A stretch of DNA of 64,000 nucleotides from Buxus sempervirens (Eukaryota; Streptophyta; Magnoliopsida; Buxales; Buxaceae), in contig OX387186.1 of the NCBI GenBank assembly GCA_947561395.2, forward strand, positions 39,017,220 to 39,081,219, written 5' to 3'. Positions 10,657-22,089 of the stretch are shown here, in pieces. How positions within the stretch are numbered: position 1 is the first letter of the stretch; each line of letters opens with the position of its first letter. Both the position numbers and the translations under genes were made by a program. Under the pieces are notes generated by a model that searched no databases, was not told where the DNA came from, and saw nothing but the letters and a program-made list of their open reading frames with translations.

Positions 10657-11833
10657 ACACAAATTCAATAGACATAAAGACGTGTTAATTAAAGTTGCAT
10701 CATGGAATATCAGGGGTCTCAACGACCCAGCAAAACAAAGTGAAGTAAGGAGTTTGATTTAGGATCATAAGGTAAGTGTTATAAGTATTGTTGAAACAAA
10801 GGTGAGAGAGGTAATGCCCTGTATATCAAGAACCTAATTTGCCTATCTTGGGCCATGATAGCAAACTATAATATGGCTCTAAAAGGCCGTATATGGATAC
10901 TTTATGACTGGGTAGAAGTTATTGTTAGAAAGTTGGGTGCAACTGATTAGGTTATCTACTGCCACCTGGAGATGGTTGGAAATCATAAATCATGTTTCAT
11001 GTCTTGTGTATATGGTGACAATGATAGTATAAGGAGAAGAGAGCTTTGGAGTGATCTCAAAGCCTTCATGACTGATCAGCCATGGCTAATCATTGGTGAC
11101 TTTAATTGTGTTAGAAGATCATCAGAAAAAATTGGTGGAAAAGACATAAAGCGAGGATGCACAAAAGAGTTCAATGAATGTATCGAAGCATGTGGTTGTT
11201 TTGACTTGAAGTTTAAAGGAATGCTTCAATCCTGGAGTAATAAAAGTGCTTGAAGCAAAAGAATTGGATGTAAACTTGACCAAGCACTAGTCAACCTCAG
11301 ATGGCTCACCAAATTTAATTCCTCTAAAGCTAAGTTCTTAAATGCATGCATCTCTGATCACTGTCCTATTATCGTCACTCTCTTCCCTCCTCATGGTGGT
11401 TCGAGAGGGTCATTCAAATTCTTCAACTTCTGGGTCTATCATGAAGAATTTATCCCAATAGTGGCCGATGCATGGGCGACAGATATCAAGGGTTCTTTAA
11501 TGTTCAAGGTCATAAAGAAGCTGAGAATTACTAATGTTGACAAGATTAAGCCTCTTTTTGTTAACCACTTCAAGAGTGTTCTATCTGAAGGCAACTTTAC
11601 AGTTGATATTTCTTTACCCCACTTTAGAAGAAAGCTGAACCCTGAACAGTGGGAGTTCCTTGATAAGGAAGTATTTGCCCAGGAAATCAAAGACTTCATG
11701 TTCTCTCTCAAGGATGACAAAGCACCTGGGCTAGATGGGTTCACACCTCTATTCTTCAAAAAGGCTTGGCATATCATTGGAGAAGAGTGTACTGCTGCTA
11801 TTCAAAGTTTCTTTCTCTCTACTAGATTGCTCA
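10650..11833 (+). pseudogene. LINE ORF2 N-terminal part: endonuclease and RT start
   Basis: Near 10687 the plus strand reads KVASWNIRGLNDPAKQSEVR, the start of an apurinic/apyrimidinic-type LINE endonuclease. At 10972-11253 follows WLIIGDFNCVRR (the GDFN active-site block), and at about 11350 SDHCPIIV (the SDH block). At 11461-11877 the RT entry motif DDKAPGLDGFTPLFFKKAW is clear. The linker between endonuclease and RT is shortened, and stops (for example just after VRSLI) and frameshifts break the ORF. It ends abruptly at about 11833 against the GST array. It supplies the part of ORF2 that the minus-strand fragments lack. Confidence 0.85.
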
Positions 11834-12020
11834 TATATTTAAGGAAGAAACTTGCCTTGAAAGCTCACTATTCATGAAATCGAAACAAAGAAACCTGACG
11901 TGAAAGCTCCCTTTGCTTCCCTGCCGACAGTCTACAACTAACGCTATTTCTTTTTGTGCACACACAAGACTTGTACACGTCAGAAGTACAATTCCGGTGT
12001 GCTTCCTAGAAGGTCCACTT

Positions 12021-12085
12021 AGCCTGAATATGATCAGCAACCGACATCAAAAGAAGCAACCTTATCTTTCTCTAAACGTAAGCAT

Positions 12086-12135
<50 letters not shown>

Positions 12136-12839
12136 TCGAACATTAACGCTAAACTTGATTTTCCTAATCACTTGATGCTTTTTCCATTACTACTATAGCC
12201 ATTTGGTGAGGTTCTAGCTTTGGAAGACTCTGATCTGAAGCATTTTGGTGAGAATCCGAGTTATATATATCGATTTCCGCAAGCTAAAGCTGATCTAAGT
12301 TTTGAGTTATTAACATGTTCTGTCCCACAGAATTGAAAGCGATCACTAGATACCTAGCTCACGAGTACGGTGGGAGAGGAGCCGAGCCAATTTTTCCGGA
12401 TTAACTGAAGATAGCCGAAAATGAACCCGAGCTGGTTTTTCCAGAATCAAAGAAGATGGCGACATTGGACGTGTGGATGGAAGTGGAATTGCGCCAATAA
12501 GATTCTGTAGCTGCGAAACTGAGTTGGGAGCTGGTAGTGAAGCTGGCGTTTGGCATGATTATCGACACGGGAGTTATCAAAGAATACAAGTAGCAGTTAT
12601 CAAATATTCTAGACATGTACAAGGTTTAGCACGCAAAGTCAAAATACATATGTAGAGACTGCTTCAGTTTAGCCGATCTGCACCACCTCCCGATGATGCA
12701 ATATTACATGGGCACGTGAGCTAAGAAGATATTCAGGTCTCGCCCAAACGTATGCACATGATGTGCAGATATCTTTGCTCGACCAACCTGGTTAAGGACC
12801 ATGGAAATGCAAAAGAAAGCCTGTTTCAGTGGATCATAA
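12021..12839 (+). pseudogene. Phi-class glutathione S-transferase pseudogene, copy 1
   Basis: GST phi enzymes conjugate glutathione to electrophiles in the cytosol. The end of exon 1 reads YLSLN and stops at 12077 before GTAAG. Exon 2 is 12199-12247, 49 bp, PFGEVLALEDSDLKHF, with AG and GT borders. Exon 3 is 12331-12839, starting ELKAITRYLAHEYGG and including SLADLHHLP. Exon order and the 49-bp middle exon match phi GSTs as I know them. The N-terminal catalytic Ser motif is not recognisable. In-frame stops include TAA at 12402-12404, which copies 2 and 3 share. Confidence 0.8.
12091..12134. repeat. (TA)n microsatellite, 44 bp
   Basis: Twenty-two TA units in intron 1 of GST copy 1. The other copies have much shorter TA runs at the same place. 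Confidence 0.95.
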
Positions 12840-13389
12840 ACCTGCTTTCTTATACATGGAGAATTACTACCATCTTAGACGAAGAGAAAAAACACTCAAC
12901 TCCCAATTTGAATAGTTTTCTTTTAACACTCAGCTCCAAGTTCGAAAAGTTTTCTTTTTGGCATGCGTATTAAGAAGTGAATTTTGTGGCCGATTTTGTA
13001 GCCAATTTTGTCCTGGATCATTTCCCATGTTTGTCGATTGGGAAACCACTCAATAGAAGTTGTTTTTGTTCATAATATTGCTATTATCGTTTTATATATA
13101 TCCATTCACGAGCACCGTCACATTGGATTTCATGAACAGTTTCATTACATTCTTCTGTTACATTGATAAATTTGGGATCGCTAAATTTCAATTAATTAAC
13201 AATGATATTTAAGGGAGAAACCTGTCGTGAAAGCTCACTTTCATAAAATCGAAACTAAGAAACTTGACATGAAAGCTCACTTCGCTTCCCTACAGACAGT
13301 CTACAACAAACACCATTTCTTTTTGTGCACACACAAGACTTGTACGCGTCAAAAGTACAATTGATATGTGGTTCTTACAAGGTCCCCTT

Positions 13390-14170
13390 GGCCTGAATAT
13401 GATCAGCTACTAACCCCAGAAGAAGCAACCTTATCTTTCTCTGAACGTAAGTATATATATATATACTCGGACATTAACGCTAAACTTGCTTTTCCTAATC
13501 ACTTGATGCTTTTTTCGTTACTACTGTAGCCATTTCGTGAGGTTCCAGCTTTGGAAGACTCTGATCTGAAGCTTTTTGGTAACAATCCGAGTTATATATA
13601 TCAATTTGCGCAAGCTAAAGTTGATCTAAGTTTTGAGTTATTAACTTGTTTTGTCCCACAGAATTGAGAGCGATCACTAGATACCTAGCTCAAGAGTATG
13701 GCGGCAGAGGAGCGAAGCTAATTTTTCTGGATTAATTGAAGATAGCCGGCAATGAACCCGAGCTGGTTTTTCTGGAACCAAAGAAGATGGAGACATTGGA
13801 CATGTTGATGGAAGTGGAAGCGCACCAATACGATCTTGTAGCTGCAAAACTGAGTTGGGAGCTAGATTTGAAGCCGGTGTTTCGCATGATTATCGACAAA
13901 GGAGTTGTCCAAGAATACAAGGAGCAGCTATCAAATATTCTAGATGAGTACAAGGTTTGGCTCGCAAAGTCGAAATACATTTGCGGTGACAACGTCAGTT
14001 TAGCCGACCTGCACCACCTCCCGACGATGCAGTATTTGATGGGCACGTAGGCTAAGAAGATATTCGGGACTCGCCCACATGTATGCGCGTGATGCGCAAA
14101 TATCTTGGCTTGACCGGCCAGGTTAAAGACCATGGAAATGCAAAAGAAAGCCAGTTTCAATGGATCATAA
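13390..14170 (+). pseudogene. Phi-class GST pseudogene, copy 2
   Basis: Exon 2 is 13530-13578 (PFREVPALEDSDLKLF). Exon 3 is 13662-14170 and carries the C-terminal domain (SLADLHHLPTMQYLMGT). TAA at 13733-13735 sits at the position of the stop in copies 1 and 3, and a further stop follows YLMGT. A long open stretch (13736-14050) starts right after the shared stop and is not an independent gene. The splice borders look intact. The C-terminal domain resembles the GSTF8-type branch of phi enzymes, from memory. Confidence 0.82.
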
Positions 14171-14724
14171 ACCTGCTTTCTTATCCATGGAGAATTACTG
14201 CCATCTTAGAGGAGGAAATAAACACTCAGCTCCCAATTTGAATAGTTTTCATTTAACACTCAGCTCCTAGTTTGAACAGTTTTCTTTTCCGCATGCGTAT
14301 TGAGTAGCGAATTTTGTGGCAGATTTTCTAGCCAATTTTGTCCTGGATCAATTCCCATGTTTGTGGATTGGGAAACCATTCAATACAAGTTGTTTTGGTT
14401 CATAATATTGCTATAATCGTTTTATATATTTCCATTCACAAGCTCCATCACATTGGATTTCATGAGCGTACAGTTTCATTACATTCTCCTGTTACATTGA
14501 TAAATTTGGGATCGCTAAATTTCAATTAATTAACAATGATATTTAAGGGAGAAACCTGCCGTGAAAGTTCACTTTTCATAAAATCAAAACTAAGAAACTT
14601 GACGTGAAAGCTCACTTCGCTTCCCTACAGACAGTCTTCAACAAACACCATTTCTTTTTGTGCACACACAAGACTTGTACATGTCATAAGTACAATTGAT
14701 GTGTGGTTCTTACAACGTCCCCTT

Positions 14725-15506
14725 GGCCTGAATATGATCAGCTACTGACCCCAGAAGAATCGACCTTATCTTTCTCTGAACGTAAGTATATATATATATA
14801 TACTCGGCATTAACGCTAAACTTGCTTTTCCTAATCACTTGATGTTTTTTCCGTTACTACTGTAGCCATTTCGTGAGGTTCCAGCTTTGGAAGACTCTGA
14901 TCTGAAGCTTTTTGGTAACTATCTGAGTTATATATATCGTTTTACGCAAGCTAAAGCTGATCTAAGTTTTGAGTTATTAACTTGTTTTGTCCCACAGAAT
15001 TGAAAGCGATCACAAGATACTTTGCTCACGAGTACGGTGGCGGAGGAGCCAAGCTAATTTTTCCAGATTAAGTGAAGATAGTCGGCAATGAACCCGAGCT
15101 GGTTTTTCTGGAACCAAAGAAGATGGCAACATTGGACGTGTGGATGGAAGTGGAAGAGCATCAATACGATCCTGTAGCTGCGAAACTGAGTTGGGAGCTG
15201 GCTATGAAGCCGGCGTTTGGCATGATTATTGACACAGGAGTTGTCGAAGAATACGAGGAGCAGCTATCAAATATTCTAGACGAGTACAAGGTTCGGCTCG
15301 CAAAGGTAAAATACATATGCAGAGACAACTTCAATTTAGCTGATCTGCACCACCTCCTGACGATGCAATATTTGATGGGCAATCAGGTTAAGAAAATATT
15401 CGGGTCTCGCCAACACGTATGCGCATGTTGCGCTGATATCTTGGCTCGACCGGCGTGGTTAAAGACCATGGAAATGCAAAAGAAAGCCTGTTTCTATGGA
15501 TCATAA
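14725..15506 (+). pseudogene. Phi-class GST pseudogene, copy 3 (best preserved)
   Basis: Exon 2 is 14866-14914. Exon 3 is 14998-15506, ending at a normal stop TAA. Apart from the shared stop at 15069-15071 exon 3 is open: WMEVEEHQYDPVAAKLSWEL, then a helical domain with NLADLHHLL and MQYLMG. The exon-1 remnant has its own stop. The 3' flank of this copy is interrupted by LTR B at 15615. A spliced product would lack the glutathione-binding N-terminal strand, so function is unlikely. Confidence 0.82.
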
Positions 15507-18500
15507 ACCTGTTTTCTTATCCATGGAGAATTACTATCTTCTTAGAGGAGGAAAAAAACACTCAGCTCCCAGTTTGAATAGTTTTCTTTTTGGCATGCGT
15601 ATTGGGAAGTGAATTGTAAAACCCAGATTTTAGAATTTTAATTGGAGGAAAATATTTAGAAATTTTAATAATTTTTTTTGGTGGAATTTCAGGTGGATGT
15701 TTCGCAAGGGCATTTGGGGAATTTTAGAAAATTTTGAAATGGGATAAGCTAGGGTAAGTGGAGTTACATTTTAAATTCAATGGTCAAGAAATATTAATTT
15801 GGGAACCCTATTAAATATAATTGCATAGTGGAGGTTGTATTTGTTTAATGGCTAATTAGGGAGCTAAAGGTTAATGTGTCATAGTGTAGGAAGTTGGGTG
15901 GAGGAGCACTACAGCAGATCATTAAGTGGGAGCTGAAAGGTTGGGCACATGCAAGGGGTTCACGATGAGAGGCTGGAGGTGGCTCTTTAGCTTCCAAGGG
16001 TTGCTAGAGAAAGGACACTTGGAGTTCTTGTGGCTGGAGAAAAGAGAAGCAGCAGAAGGAAGGGCCTTCTAGAGCTTCCTTGTTGCTGGAGAAAAAGAAA
16101 AAGGGAGAGAGCAGCAGAAGGTGGAGAACCAAGGATTCTTTTGGAGTTCTGGGAAAAAGTTTTCTGCAGCAAGTTCAAGTGGTAGAGTGTTCCAGACGTC
16201 CAGATCAGGTAAGAACTATTTTCTGGTTAGGTTATAACAAGTCTCATGAGGAATTATGAACTGGACGAGCAGATCTCAGATCTGAAATTTCTCTGCAGTC
16301 ATTTCCAGATTTTGAAGTGGTTATGGACGTGGGGAACATCTGAGTTTCATTGCTGGTTATTTGATGTTTGCATGCCAGCAAAAATAAGGCAAGCAGCACC
16401 TTCTTTAATCATGGTTTTTGTATGAATGGTGATCATTTACAGAGTTAGACAAAATGCTGTTTTTTTTCTGTACCTGAAATGGGCGACTGAAACATGTTTT
16501 AGTTTTAGTCTAATTGAATTAATTTCGAAATGATTAAATTGTGTTATCATGATGTTTCTTATCATGTTAGAAGTGTTTAGTTAGAGAGATTTAATTCAAT
16601 CCTAAAGTTTTTGTATCTGCAGCAACTTATAAGTAAGTTTGTTGAATGGGACATTGTATCTGCAGCAAGTATAAGTTTTGTTGAATGGGAAAAATGTATT
16701 GGCTGTTTGATCTATTCAGTTGGAGTAATATTAATTCAGTCCTATTGCAAGGCTACAAGTAGTATCTCAGATTTTTTTTATTGATTGAATTAAATTGAAG
16801 AGGTTAGAATGTTTGTCACAAATGAACTTGTTGGAAAATTCTGTTGGAATGGTAATGGACGGCTAATGGGTTGGTGGAAGGTTTCTTGCTTCAAATAAAT
16901 ACTAACATGGGTAAATAGACTGTTTAGATGATTATTAAAATGCTGGGAATGGAATGGAAGATATACATTAGGTCAGTCCATGAAAAGTGCAAAACTGAAT
17001 TAGATTTCATAGGTCTTGATGTCTATTAAAGTATTTGGAATTTCTGTTTTTTCTGTTTCTGATTTTGGCGTTAGTTCCATGTGTCTTATAAATCTTGGAG
17101 AGATTAAATTATAGAAAGTTCAGAAGTATCAATTGAATGAATTGAAGGGTGCTAGATGTGCTTTAGAAGAAAGACATTGGTTAGGAGGTGGATTAAATTC
17201 AGATGCATAGATGTGCAGCAAATGGCCAGGTTAGCATCTTCTTTGTTTCCTACCAGATGCGGCAGATTTGTTCTATGAGTATAAAAGGAGCCTTGGGTGT
17301 TCTAATCCTATTTAAACAAGATAATTTAGGGTCATTCAAATTTCCAATATTATTAGAAACTTATTGTGGATAAATTGATAAAGTTGGATTGAGAGACTTA
17401 CTCAGAAACATGGTAGCAAATGGACCTGATTTTCTACAGCAGAATTCGTGTTTATATGAGTTCAGAATTATATAAGTTTAGATTTATATAAGTTCAAATT
17501 TTATGAGTTCAGGTTATATGAGTTTAGACTTTATGAGTTCATTTTATAAGAGTTCAGATTCGAGCCATAACTTAAATTCGAATGAGTTCAGATTTATATT
17601 AAATCTGCATTCATATCTGGGCATAGGTGATGTGCTACTTGAACTACTAAATCAGATATGAGTTGGATTATATTCAAATGTGTTTGTATTAAATTTCTAT
17701 TCCAACTTATTTGATCTCTAATATATATTAAATCTATTAGATTAAATTCGATAGTGTTTATATGGGTTATTTAGATCCTAAGTGAAGTGCTGGAAGTGTA
17801 TTGACTGAATTGGTAGCTGGTTATTTATGTTTAAGAGAATGAAGCTTGGTTCAGATGTGGGGAAGAGATGATAAAGAGCAAAGTGTAGCTGTTTGGGTTT
17901 TTTTTTTTTTAAACAGTTATATCTCCAGCTCCTAACACCTATTCAAATAGTTTTATCTAAATCTTAATTAGCATCCTTGTTCAGTAGAATATTAGGAAAT
18001 CCAACTTAGTGCTATGGTTAGGAGAATCATTGGGAGATATAATACTAGAGTCATGTCCTAAATTTTCTGCAGCATAGTGCGAAGCCTCTTTAAAGCTTAT
18101 TTTTGTGTCAAGCTTATCTAATTACTTCACATGAGTTATTTAAAATTTAAGTGGGAGTTTTAGAACTGTTAGTAACTTATGGAAATTCCTTTGACAATAA
18201 GGATGAGAGATTAATTGGTCTTGGACTCAACTAGAAAGTAATTAGCAAATCTGAACTTTTAAAACTAAGAGGATTAGTCCTTTGGGAAACACTCTTGTTC
18301 TGATTTTAAAACTCATTGAATTAACTAATATTATGGCATGACCTGAGTATCATTCTGAATATGATTTCTTGGTAAGTCTTTGATTAAAGTCTTATTAATA
18401 TTAGAACTAACTAGAAAAGGGAGTAACAAATCTGAAATTTTGTTGAAGCTAATAAAGAGTTGAGTATCAGAAATTTCTGGGACAGATTTTAATACCAACG

Positions 18501-18846
18501 AATTTAGTTGGTTTCTATTATGACCTGAATAGAAATTGGAGGTGTTTTTCTTCGAATATTCATTGGTTATCATTTTGGTTTAAGTGAAAAATATTTTCAC
18601 TGTATGTACCATTTGCTGTAAACTTTTATTGTTGGATGGCTTTAGTGTTTCTTTGGAACTAAATTTGGTATTAACATATGTAAATGACTTGGATTTCATC
18701 GAGCATGACTTTATGCTAAATTTGTAAATCATTTGATAAGTTTGCCAAAGTAATAAGGGTGAGACTTAGTGTGGATCCACAGTCGAGTTGTCAGTGAATT
18801 TTGTACATTTTGTTTGGATTAAGTTTAGAGTTCCTTAGTGCATTTC

Positions 18847-18942
18847 CTCCATGATGGAGAGGCCTTCCATGAGGGAAGTGCTGCAACAATTCCCTTTCCA
18901 CCATGAGGGTGAGGTCACACGAGTATTTCCGCCATGAGGGCG
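18847..18942 (+). repeat. Covarying mini-hairpin array of LTR B
   Basis: Four units share an ATGAG/ATGAT loop but have different complementary arms: CTCC/GGAG (18847-18859), CTTCC/GGAAG (18864-18878), CACC/GGTG (18899-18911) and CGCC/GGCG (18930-18942). Confidence 0.8.
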
Positions 18943-19192
18943 ATGAATTGGAATGTTTGAGCTGTTGCAGTATTTCGACTAGATTGTTTGGAATACTAGT
19001 GCTTAGCCACACAAAATAGACAAACTTCACGAGTCCCAATATATGTATATTTTATCTCGAATTTGACTTTGTTATCGAGTATGGTTGTTGAGTTTTGTCG
19101 GATTAATCGAGGCTAACCGTAAACTTAATTGATTACAACTTATGCATGGTTTAAATTGTATAACTGTATTTTGTGCATGCATTGCTGCTTGC

Positions 19193-19210
19193 TGAGATAT
19201 TCGTATCTCA
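19193..19210 (+). other. Conserved 3' hairpin of LTR B
   Basis: TGAGATATTCGTATCTCA: a 7-bp perfect stem with TTCG loop, 334 bp before the LTR end. GCATGCAT lies upstream. TTTGTTTTGTTTTCAG follows, then CCTCGGT-N9-ACCGAGG. Confidence 0.85.
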
Positions 19211-19943
19211 CTGTTTGTTTTGTTTTCAGACCTCGGTGAGGACGATACCGAGGGTGTTGATATACCGGTGGACTATCTGGAGTATCGTGAGGAGGACTAT
19301 TTTGCTGAGTAGAGACTTGTAGTTTTCTGGTTTTTTTTTTTTTGGGATATTGTGAGTCACTTATGATTATTGTACTTCATGGTTGGATGGTGTTTGGGAA
19401 CTTTTAGCGGACCTTCATATCTGAAACTGAATTTTTGTTCATTTATGTCATGTTTCTTATACTCTGCTAGGATCCTGTGAAATTTAGTTAACATTCGGAT
19501 ACGAGTTACGGTCATTTCACGTAACCCGGATCCGGGGCATTACATGAATTTTGTGGCTGATTTTCTAGAGATCGTTTCCCGTGTTTGTGGATTAGGAACC
19601 ACTCAATACAAGTTGTTTTGGTTCATAATATTGCTATTATCGTTTTATATGTATGCATTCACGAGCACCATCACTTTGAATTTCATGAATAGTTTCATTA
19701 CATTCTCCTGTTACTTTGATAAATTTGAGATTGCTAAATTTGAATTAATTAAGAATGATATTTAAGGGAGAAACCTCCCGTGAAAGCTCACTATTCATGA
19801 AATTGAAACAAAGAAACCTGATGTGAAAGCTCACTTAGCTTCCCCGCCGACAGTCTGCAACTAACGCCATTTCTTTTTGTGTGCACACAAGACTTGTACG
19901 CCTCAGAAGTACAATTCTTGTGTGCTTCTTTGAAGGTCCCCTT

Positions 19944-20136
19944 AGCCTGAATATGATCAACAGCTGACCTCAGAAGAAGCAACCTTATCTTTTGCTGAAC
20001 GTAAGTATATATATATATATATACTCGGACATTAATGCTAAACTTGCCTTTCCTAATCACTTGATGCTTTTTCCGTTACTACTGTAGCCATTTGGTGAGG
20101 TTCCAACTTTGGAAGACTTTGATCTGAAGCTTTTTG
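19944..20136 (+). pseudogene. Phi-class GST pseudogene, copy 4 (truncated)
   Basis: An exon-1 remnant, intron 1 with a short TA run, and exon 2 at 20088-20136 (49 bp, PFGEVPTLEDFDLKLF). Similarity to the other units ends at about 20177 inside intron 2, and exon 3 is absent. Confidence 0.78.
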
Positions 20137-20177
20137 GTAAGAATCCGAGTTATATATATTGATCTACGCAAGATAAA

Positions 20178-21378
20178 ACGCCCAATGTTTCTTTCTCGGT
20201 TTCTCTTTCTCATGATTGTGTCACACAATCACATCTCAGTTTTTTTGCTTCCGTGATTGTTAATTCACTGTTCTCTAATCAATATTAATAGACCCATCTT
20301 TCTATATCAGTCGCCCAAATCTTATCTATCATTGGCAGGACAATCATGTCATCTCAATGTAATTACTATGGCCTAATCGCCCATGCCTGATTTCACAAAG
20401 AATAAAGAAAATGGTTCCAGATTAAGATAAAGGAATCTATATACAATTCCCATAAATCAATCCACAATTGCTTCTCTATCAATGCTCCTCAATCAGTAAA
20501 ACCTATTCAACACATTTATGTACAGATTATGTAGCGAGACCAAAATACAAAATCTATCTAATAGAAGAAGAACAGGTTTTCATTGTCTATGATACATAAA
20601 CAACTAACAGTGACAATCTAATCAATGAATTTATTATACATTAGCCATCTTGTGAATATTTTATTCTATAATAAAATTTCAATCAACCAAATCTCATGAT
20701 CTAGGTTTCCACACAAAAGTAAACATGTGAACAAAATCATGTTGTGTATATTTTATTCGATAACCTGAAATTTTAATTGGGAAAGGACTATAGATCCACC
20801 AACCTGAATCGTTACGAATCCTTCTTCTCAAATTTCCATGGCCTTCTCCTTTATCTTTCCATATCCAAACACTCTCTCTTAGCTGTCCAAGCCTTCTCCT
20901 CTTTTTTCTAGGTTTGCCATCCTTCTAATTTCATAAACATAGATCCTATTTATATTTAGTTACTAGGAAACTATCTAATGCATTACACAGACACAGTCAC
21001 CAAACAATGCAAACAATCCAAATTATAACCCTAATCTACCCTTCCTCCTACTCTTCCTAGTTACAATAATCATTTCACTCTCTCTAATGTTACTTTAGTC
21101 CAAGGCACAATTTTGCTCCAATAACATTTTTGTCACATCTCCCTTAATTAATTATTGAAAACTAGGGATATAATAGTCACCAAACTATCCCGATAGATAC
21201 TAACTTTCCTACATCGAAACAATTGACCATCTGAGTACACATTAATATAATACAGCGGAACATAGGAACAAATTGTGCACCGAAGACAAAGTAACATTCA
21301 CTATCATTCTTACAATATTTACAATACATGAAATTTAAAAGTCTATTCATACATTAATTGACAAGTCATTTCTCTTGT

Positions 21379-21444
<66 letters not shown>

Positions 21445-21779
21445 TCTATTGGTGAGGTTTTCAACAAATCTTTAACTTGAAATATTAAAGGGATCATGAG
21501 CTCACAGCCCAGTAAGGAAACCCCACTAACCACAGTCAAACAAACAGTTCAATCGTGTATCATAAGAAAATCCTATTATCATGCTTTTCCAAGTCATAGT
21601 AATTAACATTAATTTTATAACAAGATACAAATATCAATCAAACATGTAATGCATGTATGCCATGCTACTCACACATTGTCTATGCTGACATGATGGAAAC
21701 ATGGGGTCTTCCCTCTACCCCTTGTGTACAGTTCATGTTCCTTTTGACTAGGCAATGGTGTAAAACCTCATAGAGAAAC
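20178..21779 (-). other. Unassigned AT-rich DNA, possibly a degenerate minus-oriented LTR
   Basis: No ORF or domain. Around 20900-21190 the text (TCCTATTTATATTTAG, then short ACCC-rich phrases) resembles the promoter-proximal parts of the minus-oriented LTRs elsewhere in the window. TGCATGTATGCCATGCTACT near 21650 resembles their conserved 3' block. Ends could not be fixed. Confidence 0.3.
21380..21441. repeat. (CT)n microsatellite
   Basis: About 60 bp of CT dinucleotides with one interruption. Confidence 0.95.
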
Positions 21780-22081
21780 CGTAAAATCCTGAATTTTAAT
21801 AAAATTAAAATTCAGATTTTATGGTAGATGAATTTATTTAATTGATAGAAAAATGTCAGAATTTGAGAAAAAGGAGTCAAGCCAGGGATTTTTTGTCGAA
21901 CCGAATGGGTTGCTTGTATTTAAATAGGTTTGAGATATTGCTAAGCTTTAATTTGGTTGTTTTAGAGTGGTTCGTTGGTGTGGCATGCCGGATATCTTAG
22001 CTAGTTAAGTGTGCTGGTGCAGGGAGTTTGGTGAAGTGTAGTAGCATAGGATCATGATTTAAGTTGGTTCCTGGCGGCAGC

Positions 22082-22089
22082 TATATAAA
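22082..22089 (+). promoter_or_regulatory. Candidate TATA box of LTR C
   Basis: TATATAAA about 300 bp into the LTR. The position fits a U3 promoter; there is no other evidence. Confidence 0.4.

Larger units (their letters stand above)
15615..19544 (+). mobile_element. Solo LTR B (3.9 kb)
   Basis: TGTAAAACCC to GGGGCATTACA, flanked by TGAAT (15610-15614 and 19545-19549). The interrupted GST-unit flank resumes exactly, as comparison with copies 1 and 2 shows. No internal region or second LTR is present. It contains a covarying mini-hairpin array (18847-18942), the conserved hairpin (19193-19210) with acceptor-like tract, and a second hairpin (19231-19253). ORFs inside are short and unsupported. 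Confidence 0.93.
11836..20177 (+). repeat. Tandem array of GST-pseudogene units, about 1.3 kb each
   Basis: Four colinear units start at about 11836, 13204, 14541 and 19759. Each has the same 5' stretch (TTTAAGG then GAAAGCTCAC words), exon-1 remnant, intron 1 with a TA run, 49-bp exon 2, intron 2, exon 3 and 3' flank. Unit 3 is cut by solo LTR B. Unit 4 breaks off in intron 2 at about 20177. Unit length is 1369 and 1337 bp for the first two, and about 1284 bp for the third without LTR B. Confidence 0.88.

Noticed and set aside
13736..14050. Intact small GST-like gene
   Set aside because: The ORF starts right after the shared stop inside exon 3 and lacks exons 1 and 2; it is part of a pseudogene.
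15072..15506. 144-residue functional GST C-domain gene
   Set aside because: No independent start context, same shared stop upstream, no catalytic N-terminal domain.
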